Shown: piece by piece, positions 10,744 to 22,500 of the stretch
Layout of the letters: each line of letters begins with the position of its first letter
Position numbering within the stretch: the first letter of the stretch is position 1
Origin: Rotaria sordida
Lineage: Eukaryota; Rotifera; Eurotatoria; Philodinida; Philodinidae
DNA length: 64,000 nt
Direction of reading: 5' to 3'
NCBI GenBank assembly: GCA_905250125.1
Contig: CAJNOL010000160.1
Span: 158,180-222,179, forward strand
The notes under the pieces: model-generated
What the model saw: only the letters and a program-made list of their open reading frames with translations
Databases searched by the model: none
Told to the model about the DNA's origin: nothing
Position numbers and translations under genes: made by a program

Positions 10744-13700
10744 ATGGCAATATTTCTATTCGATGCTGCTGCTAAGGTCAGTCATCATGGACATGATGGT
10801 GCATGTGATGATGATTTTTATGATCGTATATCACGTCGTTATTCTGTTATTCTACTTGTTATATTTACAATGCTTGTATCAACAAAACAATATGTTGGTG
10901 AACCTATAGCATGTTTTTGTCCAGCACATTTTACTGGTACACATGTTGAATATACAAATAATATATGTTGGGTATCAAATTCATATGTTGTTTCATTTGA
11001 TCGTTTATTACCAAAATATCCAGATCCAAAAACTGAACAATTTATTTATTTTTATCAATATGTACCATTTATTCTTATTATACAAGCAATATTTTTTTAT
11101 ATTCCATCTCTTCTATGGTCAACATTAAATACAAAAAGTGGTTATGATTTAGGTATGCTTGTAACACAAGCTCGTATAATAGATACATATACATCAAATA
11201 TACGTGAAACATCTATTCAATATTTAGCACGTTATATTGATCGAATACTTGAATTTCATAGACAAAAACGTCTAGAATATTTTGAACAATTACGTTCAAT
11301 AAAATATTCAACATTTTTATCATTTTTAATACGACATAATCATATAACAATGTGTGACAATCATTTAATGTGGTCTTTTTTATTAACTAAAATTCTTTAT
11401 TTGCTCAATGCTTTGGGACAATTATATTTGCTCAATTTATTTCTTGGAAATGATTATCATATGTATGGTTTTTCTGTCATACGTTCTTTATTTAGAGGAA
11501 ATAATGAAAATTGGACAGTAATACAAAGATTTCCAAGAGTAACATGGTAAGTTTAGTAAATATAGTTGACTTATTCTTTTTGATTAGTATACTTTCTTTT
11601 GTAAACAAGTAACAATTCTAATGGAAAAATTTTCGTTAAAATATGATTTATGAAAGTAAGGCAATGAAGACGAAATGTATTCTAGTCGAATCGTTTATTG
11701 ACAATAGATAATTGGAAATTTACAAAATAATTTTTGAGAACATTATAATATTAAATTCGATAAATAACATTCATAGATATAAAGAACTGTAAAGGAAAAA
11801 CTTGTGAATCTCAATTGTTTATTTTCCAATTGCGACGAAAATTTTGTCGAGAGAATTTAATGACATACATGTTAAATAATCTGTTTGACTTTTAAATACG
11901 ATGACACATAAAGGATGTCTCAGATGTTCTGAAATCGTTTTAAAATTCATTGTTCTTGTATTCAACAAAAGCAAATTCTTTTCAACTTTAGCAAGTTATT
12001 GTACCTACTTATGAGGGAGCCACCTTGGATAGTACCTCGCATTTGAAATGAGACACCTCTCATTAGGGAGGGATTTATTGAGACTAGAAAAATCTTAGAA
12101 GGATTCCTTCACAAATGCTGTCATTCTAGAGTTATGACCATTTCATTGGATTTTTCACTCTTGGTATGGTATTTATAAAAAAAATCGAACAAACGAATTT
12201 TGACCTGAAACTTTGGTCATGAATACCTTTTGAGATCATTAGAATATCCTAAAAATTTCAGTCTAAAAGAACGACTCCTACTTGAGAGTAATCATTAATC
12301 TTGGTTAACATTTTTAGAATATTCTAATAGTCTCAAGAACTATTTATAAACAAAGTTTCAAGTCTATACCTTTTACTATGAATGAGAAACTGTAACAATA
12401 CTATCGTGAACTATTTTATCAATTAAAATTGATCTTATAAGCAAGAGATAAATTTGTTTTCGTAACATGTTAAGAAAGGTTTCAACTTATTGAGGTGTAG
12501 CTTTTGGTAAAATATAGCTTATGTTTCATAGTTTATTTGTGCCAAGTACAAGGTGGAGAAAAAACAAGACTCTAGTAAACTATAAAATATGATTTATATT
12601 TTGCTAAAATCAGCATTTTAATACATTGAACCTTTCTTAAGATATTAGGAAAACAAAGCCATCCCTTGTTTATACAATCAATTTTAAGAACCACGGTATA
12701 TCTATTTGTCAACGTTCGTGTATTTGATTACTATCATAATCGATTATGAATTATAATGGTATTGGTATTTTATCTATCATTTGATGATATACAGGAAGAC
12801 AAAATGTTTCCATTTCTCTTTATTGTTCTTTTCCTGTCTTTGTAATTTTTCTCTCAACATATCATAAATATTTTCTATTCGTCCGAACGTCGACTAGTTT
12901 TTCATCAAAATTTTTCGCTTCATTTTATTGCATCGAAAACAACATTTATCCTTTGTTTATGAACATGATTATATTGAAAAATCTAATTTTTGTAAATCAC
13001 TTATTTCTTTGTCACTTCTTCTGTTAGAATACTTCGAATAAATTTTACATATTCATCACCAATAAAATATATTTTCTTACGATAATCATAATCTTGTGAT
13101 GTGATGAGTTCAAATCATTCATCAATAAAACAGTACATGATGGTGTTATTACAGTTTCTCATCCATAGTGCAGGTTATAGGCTTAAAACTATATTTATTT
13201 TGAATAATGTAGGTACAATAATCTTTCAAAAGTGCAAAGAAAAGTCACAGCTTATCTTTTGGTCATCGCTTCTAAATTCAGTCGCCACAGTTGAGTGACG
13301 ACTTTATTCGATAGGTATATACTAGGCACTGTATTCAAATCTCGGTATCACAACCCATGGAATGACTCGGGACAAGTCACTAACGGTTGATTCGCTAAAA
13401 ATCATAGAAAATTTAACAAGAATTATTAGCTCTAGTTCGAATAACTTTTTTTTTGTCTTGTACTTTCGAACCTTATAAATTTTTTTAATTATTCGTCCTA
13501 GACTCTCACATATCTATTTGATACACCATTTAAAATGATATCTATAGATAAAAAAAGAGTATCAATTACGTTATATAATCTCCAATTACAATAAATATGA
13601 TTCTTAAAGATTGTTTTAGAAAAAAAGTTTCAAATTTAAAAATTGTTATACATCATAATTTAATGAACTTCTTTTTTTTTTATTTAGGTGTAATTTTGCT

Positions 13701-14438
13701 GTTCGAAATTTAGCCGATAATGTTCATACTTATACTGTTCAATGTAGTTTACCAATAAATTTATTTAATGAAAAAATTTTTTTAATTATTTGGTTTTGGC
13801 TTTATTTTACAACATTATTTACATTATTTGGTTTTATCTATTGGATTATATCATTTTTTTATCCAAAATTTTATCGATCAAATCTTATACGTTATTTATC
13901 ATCAATGAAACATATAAATATTCATCATTTTCCACAAGATCCATTTCAAGAACCATCAATAATTCATCGACAACATTCTTTTTCTCATCGTCATCATCAT
14001 CATCATCAATCATTTGTACATTCACATTATAGATCAAGTCATAGTATTCGTCATCATCATAGTGGTGTATCATCATATACTAATCGAATATCAAGAAAAA
14101 ATTATGATTCAAATCGTTTACCAAGTATACGTGAACAATTAAGTATACCAATTCCAGATGATGGAGAAACTATTGAAAGTAGTAGAACATCAACATCCGA
14201 TGAACAATCACGAACACCAACACCACAACGAAAATTACCTGATCGATCTAATTCAATTTCATTATCAAATGAACATAATCGTATAGTGAAAAATTTTTTA
14301 ACAAATTATCTTGGTCATGATGGAACACTTGTTTTATATTTACTTAAAAGAAATACAAATGAAGTAATAACAGGTGAAATTGTTACAACTTTATTCGAAT
14401 TATTTAAAACAAATTATCAAATTAATATAACAAATTAA
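10744..14438 (+). CDS. innexin (gap junction / hemichannel subunit)
   Basis: Innexins are four-pass plasma membrane proteins that form gap junctions and hemichannels. Exons 10744-11546 and 13688-14438 join in frame (TG|G), giving 517 aa. TM1 with STKQYVGEPIACFCPAHFTG (residues about 42-61) and the following NNICW carry first-loop cysteines. FYQYVPFILIIQA is the family motif at TM2, and RFPRVTWCNF spans the splice junction. After it, QCSLPINLFNEKIF and IIWFWLYF mark the second loop and TM4. The C-terminal tail is long, with a histidine/serine-rich stretch at about residues 345-375. The start at 10744 gives a typical short cytoplasmic N terminus; an AG at 10741-10742 may be an acceptor for a leader. 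The 2.1-kb intron is unusually long for this locus and contains repeats. Confidence 0.95.
12010..12360. repeat. family A repeat, half copy (innexin intron)
   Basis: Parts align with the left arm of the 49.9-50.6 kb foldback: a GAGACTAG block, AAGGATTC at about 12100, GAATTTTGACCTGAAA at about 12197 and an ATTAGAATATCCTAAAAATTTCAG core at about 12238. I do not see a full matching right arm. Confidence 0.5.
12418..12697. repeat. foldback element in the innexin intron
   Basis: TTAAGAAAGGTTTCAA (about 12469) pairs with TTGAACCTTTCTTAA (about 12627). TGGTAAAATATAGC pairs with an ATTTTGCTAAAA block, and TTCATAGTTTA with TAAACTATAAA. TTAAAATTGAT (about 12423) pairs with ATCAATTTTAA (about 12679). 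The arms are about 120 bp with a short loop near 12545-12570. Confidence 0.75.
13272..13395 (+). repeat. tRNA-derived SINE-like repeat, copy 2
   Basis: TATTCAAATCTCGGTATCAC (about 13331) corresponds to the box B region of copy 1 near the left end, followed by matching CCCATGGAATGACTCGGGAC and AAGTCACTAAC. The box A half (about 13282-13294, CAGTTGAGTG) is weaker. It lies in the innexin intron. Confidence 0.5.
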
Positions 14439-16104
14439 AAAGAAAAAAACAAAATAGTTATTTTTCTATTAGTTAATAATTTAATTAGAATTGAATAAAA
14501 TGTGATAATAGATGTAGCGAAAAATATTGTAAAAAAAAAAAACAACAAAAAAAAAAAATAAAAAAAAAAAAAATTTTAGACTTTTTTGTTTTAAAAACTT
14601 TATTATTCTAGAATAATCAATAAACTTATCAATAGAATTATTTTGTATGATATTCAATATTATACTATTAAACAATTAACATACAATGTAAAAGTCTTTC
14701 TAAATATTTCAAAATCTACAAGATCATATCGTTGATTTCGAAACTAAGAGAAGGCTACACAAAAGATCCTCACTTAAACACTTTCAATCCATTGAATCAA
14801 CTATTCTTATGAGAGAGAACGTTTTCAACTGATCAATTATTTTCTCATCAAAAGCTACTGGATTATGAGTTATTGACCATATTTATTTTGAATATGACCA
14901 TAAGAAACTTCTTTAAGTTTTTATATGCTAGTTTTCTATAAAATCAGCATATAAAGGCCTAAGATGATTTCTTATAGTCATATTCGAAATTAATATGATT
15001 GAAAACTTATGATCCACTAGTTTTCGGTGAGAAAGCAATCGATTATTTGAAAACGTTCCCTTGTTAGTCACATTTATTCTCTGCAGTTTTCAATCTTGAA
15101 ATCAAAATATAGAAGGTGAAGCCACGAAAGAACTTGTTTTCTGTATTTCTTTTCTATTCAACTGGCGACAGTTTTTGTATACTCGAATATGTATAAATGG
15201 CTAGGCATTAGAGGAGATGAAAAAAAAGAGAGAAGACAATACATATCGAAGGTAAAATGTGATCTAATAATATTATCACATATTATAACGAACAACTCTC
15301 TTATCGAAATTTTATTATTATGATACTAATTAAAACAAGATCAAAATATCAGACAAATGTTTTTACTATCAGACCATATAGAGAACAAGTTTCTTTAAGC
15401 TTTTTACAAGGACTCAAAAATACTCCTGCCACCACTTTTAGTATACTTTAAATAACTTATGCGTTAAAGAAGAAAAAGCTTGACTTTCATCTTAATTATA
15501 ATTAAAGAAAAAAAGCTAATTTCATGGGAATTCTATTGAATAAAATCACAACAACCTGATTTCGTTCTGATAAAAATCTATTCATTTAATAAGAACTCAA
15601 TTTTGATACATTGAAAGGATTATTTAATACAACCACTAATTCTACTGTATTTTTTTTTTCAACCTCTCGATTAAGCAAACCTATTGCCATTTTAAAGATA
15701 CATTTCATTGCACTCTCATAACGACCGAACATCATCAAAGTGCATAAGTGCATTATCTAATATTTATTTAACTAAAAAAAAATCTTTTACGTCTTATTTT
15801 TTTTGTCAAACTAATTAATATCAAAATAAAAGTACATATTTATATTTAATAAAATTTTCTTGTTTACTTGTTTACTATTTCTTCATTATTCTCTTTCTTT
15901 CTGGGTTAAGTTAAGGTCGTATGCCGATTGAAATGATGATTCACTTAAAAACTAAAAGAAAAAAAAAGGAGAAATTTCCATACACCTACGTCTTCCCTTT
16001 GTTTATATTTCTTTTCTTTTTTTTTCTCGTATTTAAATAAGTACATAAAAAAATCTGACATTTTGCATTTTCATTTGTTAGAGATACTTGCTTATCTTAT
16101 GACA
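14439..16104. other. intergenic region with one foldback
   Basis: Downstream of the innexin stop are A/T tracts. A foldback lies at 14815-15062. The remainder up to the next gene is AT-rich with no coding signal. Confidence 0.5.
14815..15062. repeat. foldback element
   Basis: AACGTTTTCAACTGATCAAT at about 14819 is mirrored by ATCGATTATTTGAAAACGTT at about 15039. Inner pairs include GAATATGACCATAAGAAA with TTTCTTATAGTCATATTC and TATATGCTAG with TCAGCATATA near the apex. The arms are about 110 bp. Confidence 0.75.
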
Positions 16105-16828
16105 ATGTCTAATCCAACTGATCTATCGCAATTGTATATTTTATTATCATATGAAAAGGTGTGTCACATAAAATAAAACAAAACAAAAAAACAAAAAAAA
16201 AAATAAAAATAAAAAATAAACAAAACTAATCATTGAAAATTTTCATTTCTAGTTACAACGTTCAACAATAAGTCAACGTCAACGACCTATTGAAGCATCA
16301 TTAAGAAATCGTTTATTAGTTTGGCGTTTTCTTAAAAAAATTGAAAATGAACCAGTATCAACAATAATCAATTCTGAACAGCAATTATTAACAAATAATG
16401 ATTCAAATAACAGTTCATGGATACTTGATTTAAATGAAAATTGTGATTCAAATGAAATTGATATGGATATTGATTCTGATATAGTAACTGTTGTAAGTAA
16501 TAATGAAACAAATGATTCAACGTGTGACACAATGGATATTGAACAAGAAACTGATGTAACATTATTATTAAAACGTGCAATTGGTGCTGAACGAAGACAA
16601 AAAATTTCAACAGAAAATTTAATTTTAAATGAAAATAATAATAATAACAATAATAATAATAATAATAATAATAATAATTTATCTGAAACGACAACACTTG
16701 AAGAAACAGAACAATTTTTTCATGATTTATGTGCCGAATTAACAAATACGACAGCAGCCCTTGTATCATCATCATCAACAAATTCCTTAAGATGTCCAAC
16801 ACCACCCGAACAAACACTTATACATTAA
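16105..16828 (+). CDS. SERTA-domain-like protein
   Basis: Two exons, 16105-16158 and 16253-16828, joined at phase 0, give 209 aa. The N-terminal 50 residues (QLYILLSYEKLQRS, then PIEASLRNRLLVWRFLKKIE) resemble the SERTA motif, where a leucine/lysine-rich helix is followed by a SLR-x-R-x-L-x-x-x-x-LRRIE-like helix. SERTA proteins are small nuclear regulators of E2F-dependent transcription and the cell cycle. The middle is acidic and has an asparagine run of about 15 residues from an AAT repeat. A short acidic/hydrophobic block, ETEQFFHDLCAEL, lies near the end. The match to SERTA is by eye and moderate; the splice model and codon use make it a real gene. Confidence 0.55.
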
Positions 16829-17658
16829 AATTTTATTCCTTTTTTTTTGACTTTAAGACAGTATATAAATATGAAGGTTAGCCTAAGTTTCTTCTAGGTG
16901 CTGCTGCTTTTTGTTTGCCTCATATTATTTTATTCGTTTATCGGAATGATAAAGTTTCTAGCAACACATCGCTCAAATTCTCCACGAATGGGTTCTAAGT
17001 TTTTCTTTGTTTATGTTTTTAAAAAAAAATAATTCCGATCCGGTCCTTGGTATTTTTTTTTTGATTTGTCTTTTAAATTGATCTCTTGGATTGTTAAATG
17101 ATGCGAATAACCGATATAAAATTTATGTTTTCTGTGTAGTTATGTCAGTTCACTTGTTTATTGACTTTCTTTTTCTTCTTTTTTTTTTTGTCTTATTATT
17201 ATTATTATTATTATTGCAGATGTGTTCTTGTCTTTTTGTTTCAAAAAAAAAAAAAAATATATATATATATGAAAAAAAGAGATACTTTTTTTTCCTTTTC
17301 TGTTGTTAGTGTTTGTTTTTTACTCTTGATGTTTTCTTGTTTCATTACGCACACGTTGCATCCTGTGCAAACACAACAGAATTGATCTATTTATTGTAAA
17401 ACGTGACTTTTTTTTTTCAAAAAAAAAAAGAAATCTCAAAGATTATTAAAATTTATTTTGTTTTTATTATTATGGACTCTAGAAAAAAAGGAAAAGTAGC
17501 CTTTTCTTAGTTTTCTTCTTCATATGGTCAGCATATGAAGATGAATATAGTGAAAATATTTTAAACGGAAGAAATTAATTTAATTATTTTATCTTATATA
17601 CATTAGAGAAAAAGAAATTTATTATATTTCAGAGAAGCATACAACTGTTTTAGATTAA
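16829..17658. other. intergenic, probable 3' UTR and leader region
   Basis: T-rich, with (ATT)n and (AT)n runs at about 17198-17217 and 17258-17270. No coding signal. TGTTTTAG ending at 17653, five bases before the next start codon, is an acceptor-like site. Confidence 0.5.
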
Positions 17659-19362
17659 ATGTATCCTACTATTCGTGAAGTAGCTTCGGCAAGTAATAAT
17701 GATGAAGTATTAATAGACGATGCACCTGAACTTCCACCGATTGATGATGAAGAAATTCGTCAAGTTCAAACAGCTTTTTCTCATATGATTGATCAAACAT
17801 GTTCAAATGGTCCAGCTGCTGATGGAACTATTTTTGAACATACATATGTTCCACGAGATTGGTATGCTTTTTTCTTTCGTTCAATTGTACCAACACAAGA
17901 ATCAGTTAAACATCATCTTGAACACGAATTACCTCAACAATTTTTTAATTATGAAGGTACTGGTGTTAAATATGCATTCAAAGTTCTTGATCGTCGTACA
18001 AATAATTTAATATATGAACAAATGCCATCATATCATAAATATGGTATGCGTTTATTATTTAGTGGTCCTGTTCAACGTGAATTATTACATACAAATGCAA
18101 TAAAAAAATTTTTTGCTCGTGAAACAATACGTTTAGGTAAAGCATTTGATGATCCAAAATCATCTAAACATATATCAGCATTTGTTAAAATGTATCAAAT
18201 TAATTTAAATGAATTACTTCTTACAAATATATCTGATTATCAAACATTTAATCAATTTTTTTATCGAAAATTAAAATCAAATGCTAGAAAAATAGCTAGT
18301 CAAGATAATCCAAATATAATTGTTTCAGCTGCTGATTGTCGTTTAATTATATTTAATAATATAAATGATGCAACACGTATTTGGATAAAAGGACATAATT
18401 TTTCTCTTAAAGATTTATTTAATGATGAAAAATTAGCAGATGAATTTGATGGTGGTTCAATAGCTATATTTCGTTTAGCACCTGTTGATTATCATCGATT
18501 CCATTCACCAATTAATGGAAAAATTGGTTCTCATATGAAAACAATAGTTGGAACTTATTATACTGTTAATCCAATTGCAATTAAAGAAAAATTAGATGTT
18601 TTAACAAGAAATCAACGAACGATGATTACAATTGAAAATGAATCTTTTGAAAAAGTCGCTTTTGTTGCTATTGGTGCATTACTTGTTGGATCAGTTAATT
18701 TTACTGTTCAACCTAATCAATATATTAATAAAGGCGATGAACTTGGTAAGATATGAAAATTTAGATTTAATAATGATTTAGAATGTGTCACATATTGATG
18801 TTAATTAAGGAAGTTGGCAGTTAAGATGAATATCTAGTTTATTTAATATAGCCTTTGCAACGTATTGCTACAGTAAATGAGCAAAACATCAGGAAATCAA
18901 GACAGAGCGTTGACCATAGCGACCTCCACGATGAGAATTGTCTGTATATTTAGTGACATAATCAAATATTTCATAGAACAAAAGGACTATACCTAGTGAA
19001 TAAACAGAAGTATAATGACAGAGAAATTTCAACATACGGTAAAATAGTGATAAAAAAAATTATCTAAGTTATTTATTACAGAATGTATTTTTTTTTTGTT
19101 TATTTATTTAGGATTTTTTGCTTATGGTGGTAGTACTGTCGTTGTTGTTTTCAAAGCGGGTGTGGTAAAATGGGATGATGATTTACGACATAATGCGAAT
19201 AATTCTATGGAAACACTTGTTCGTATGGGTGAACAAATTGGTCAACGAAGAACTGACGAAGAACGTCAAGACTATTTATCTAATAGTATTAATACTGGTA
19301 AAAAAAATTCTGCAATAACTCAACTTTTGACTCGTTTTCCTGTGATGCATACAACTAAATAA
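17659..19362 (+). CDS. phosphatidylserine decarboxylase proenzyme, type II-like (GGST)
   Basis: It would convert phosphatidylserine to phosphatidylethanolamine. Exons 17659-18745 and 19112-19362 join as G|GA, giving 445 aa. RETIRLGKAFDDPKSSKHI and NQFFYRKLKSNARKIAS are typical of yeast Psd2-type enzymes. DYHRFHSPINGKIG (residues 277-290) holds the conserved histidines. The end ELGFFAYGGSTVVVVF contains the self-cleavage site G-S at 369/370, where serine becomes the pyruvoyl group, leaving an alpha chain of about 76 residues. The tetrad is GGST rather than the LGST of mitochondrial animal PISD. No obvious mitochondrial presequence or membrane span is visible, and no C2 domain. A fungal or protist-like origin is possible. 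It is the first gene of a tight cluster with ATG14 and PREB. Confidence 0.93.
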
Positions 19363-19516
19363 TATTGCCATGAACATCTTATTATTAATATTATTATTCA
19401 TAATCTATGTTTCTTGCAATTTTATTGTGATATTATTTTTCTTAATGATCATTCAAGCATAATATGTTTAATTATTTTTAATGAAAAAAAATATATATAT
19501 ATATTTTATCTTTTTT

Positions 19517-19518
19517 AG
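19517..19518 (+). promoter_or_regulatory. candidate trans-splice acceptor upstream of ATG14
   Basis: A pyrimidine tract ending TTTTTTAG lies 18 bases before the ATG14 start and only about 155 bases after the PSD stop codon. No coding exon lies between. This fits spliced-leader addition to a downstream cistron; a short 5' UTR intron is the alternative. Confidence 0.45.
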
Positions 19519-19536
19519 ATCTATTAAAAAATACAA

Positions 19537-22500
19537 ATGGATAGTGAAGATGAACCTAATTCAAATGGTTTATGTTCACCTCCATTAAATGTAATGACAC
19601 AAACAATTGCACCTAATGATTTTTTACTTTCAACATATAAAGAAAATATTCGTTCAAATATTGATAATCATAATGATGATAATTTAGCAACAGTTTCAAT
19701 GAATATACATGGAAATACAAAAACAAGTATATCATCATATAAATGTTGTTTATGTCGAAAAATAGTTGATGATGCAACATTAACATGTGCAAAATGTGTT
19801 AATACAGGACGATTTTGTCCATCAAAACATGATACATGTTCAAATAAACGAAGACAAACATTAATAAATATGTTAAATTCAAATGATTATGAAGAATTTC
19901 AACAATATTCAAATAAATATTCAATTAATACACCAGCTCATTTACAGTAATAATAGATAATATTTTATGCACATTTTTTTTCAGTCGATTTGTTTTTTTT
20001 TTCTAGATGTTCTGATCGAATGTTCTTATTAAAAAAATTCAGTATCGAAAAAAAAATTTTACAAGCCGAGTAAGTTTTATTGGATGTTTACAAAAAAAAA
20101 CAAACAACGAGATTATATTCTATTTTTTTTAGATATCAAACAAAAATGGAACCAGTAATTGGACTACATCAAATGGTAAAGTATAAAATCTTTACAAAGA
20201 TTGTCGGTATACCGACAGTTTTTGCCCGATTGGACCCACATGAATCGTTTAGAAAGAATTTTAATAAACTATGATGATACATTCACGATTAGAGTTTAGG
20301 TGGACTCGAGTATGATCTTACTATTATGCTTAGATATATTTCGATATTATACAATAATCCGAATTTTTTATATTAGAATTTGTATGAAAGTCGACAACTA
20401 AAAGCAAAATCGATTATACTTAAATAATTGAACATACTTATGAATGAATCATTTTGTTTAAAAAATAGATTGCGAGATTTTATGAGATTGATAATCAGTT
20501 GTTATGATGGAAAAAGATACTCATCCTGATATCAATATCTGAACTAATGAAAAAAGTTCTCAAAATGATTAATCACTTTTGAGTTAGGACTATGTGCATC
20601 TGATAGACTCTAATGAGCTATGGATGCCCTCAAACGAGTTCGAGTTCTTCGGTGATAGCTATGAAGATACTACATGGTGACGGTATTTTTTAAGTCAATA
20701 TTGTTTTCTCTCCTTAAGGAAACCAATTTTCGAATTTCGACTTGAAACTATTGCGCGGAAACACATTTTAACGAGAATAGTTTATTACGAAAATTTCAAG
20801 TCTTTTCATGTATTCCTATGTTGAAATAAGAACATCGGATCTGCGATGTGCGAGATATGCTTTTATTATAGCCATATCTTAGAATAGGAAAACATGAAAA
20901 GACCTGAAACCTTCACAATAAATTATTCTCGTTAAAATCAGTCTCTGTGTAAAGTTTCAAGTCGAAATTCAATAATTAGTTTTTCTTTCGGGAGCACAGC
21001 ATTGACTTAAAAACTACCGTCAACACCCAGCATCTCCATAGCAACAAGCTAAGCACTTGAACTCTTTTTAGGGTATTCATTGCTTATTATGATCTTCATA
21101 ATGCATAGAATCTTGACTCAAAAGTGATTCATCAGTTGTGAGACTTCCCTATTAAGATCGAGATAATTAAATTCATAATTATTAATGGACAAGTCAAAGC
21201 AAAATGAAACGGTTCAATTGATAAATAAAAACTTTGTTGATAATTTTTGTTCATCTAATTTTTCTTATCAATTAGTTATGTCTAACAACACATTGTTATT
21301 CATAAAAGATTTCTGAAATTTAATATTCGTTTTAAAATTAAAATTAATTAAATTTTTGTTTAATTCGAATAAAATTTCATTTAACTTTTTATTAATTTTT
21401 AGTATGAAGAAATTCTTATACGAAAAAATCGTCTTAATCTTGTTAATCAATCTATGACACGATTACGAGAAAAAATTGAACGAAGTAAAAAGAAAAATAT
21501 TAATTTTTTTCTTTTCAATTCATATAATTATTTAGACAAAAAAATTAAAGCTGAAACTCAACAACGTATAGATAAAAGAAATTTACGAATACAATTAATT
21601 AAAAAAAAACTACATGAAATAAATATGGTATTAAATTCATCGAATGATGAAATACGAAAAAAAAATGAATTACGAATTGAACAAGAAAATAAATTACATG
21701 TTATTCGTCGACAACGTCTTAATGAAGTATATAAATATGTATTTCCTATTGAACATATATCATCAATTAAAGAGTAAAATTTATTTTCTTTGTTTCATAT
21801 ATTTACTTAGAATTATATTTTTTATTTTTAGAGATCTTGCATCAACAATACGAGCTTTATCAAGTGCTCAACAACCAATTGTTGATGAAACAAATAGTGA
21901 TTGGTCCGAGAATGATGAATTACTAAGTTTAGGAGGAGATAGATATCAAATTGTTAATTCATGTTTACCAGCTAATGGAGATTATCAAGTTGCTAAACGT
22001 ATGTATTTTATTTCGGTTTACAAAACATTTTTGTTTACATTTATTAAATATGAAGAAAAAATTGGATGTCGAAATCATTGATATGGAGTATTAAAAATAA
22101 ATTTCAGTTGTTTATATGAAGTTAAGATTACGATTGCATTAATTCAAATTCCAATCGATTCCAGTTTTGGTTTCAGAACCGGAAGCATTTGGTATTGGAT
22201 GAAAGGATAATGCACTTGTTTTCTCTATGTCTGTGACAATAATTCAAATATTTGATGTACTAAGAACTCTACTGTTGTTCAATCGTTGAATGCTATGTGA
22301 TGTTATTATTACTAAAATTTTGATCGAGCTATGTAAATGACAAAGTATGAGTAATTTTGAACTCCATTGGAATTATTTGTAGAGATTCCCCAAGTACATT
22401 TTGAGACGATATCAAGATTATGATATAACTTTTGAATGCACATAATTTCTATAGAGTTCGATTTTTCAGTTATTTGGAATTGATATATCCCTAGTTAAGA

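Noticed and set aside
10595..10909. ORF overlapping the innexin start in another frame
   Set aside because: The innexin frame has the family motifs; this frame has none.
16279..16817. Two long minus-strand ORFs opposite the SERTA-like gene
   Set aside because: They are shadows of the coding strand, with Tyr/Leu/Ser runs produced by the AAT repeat.
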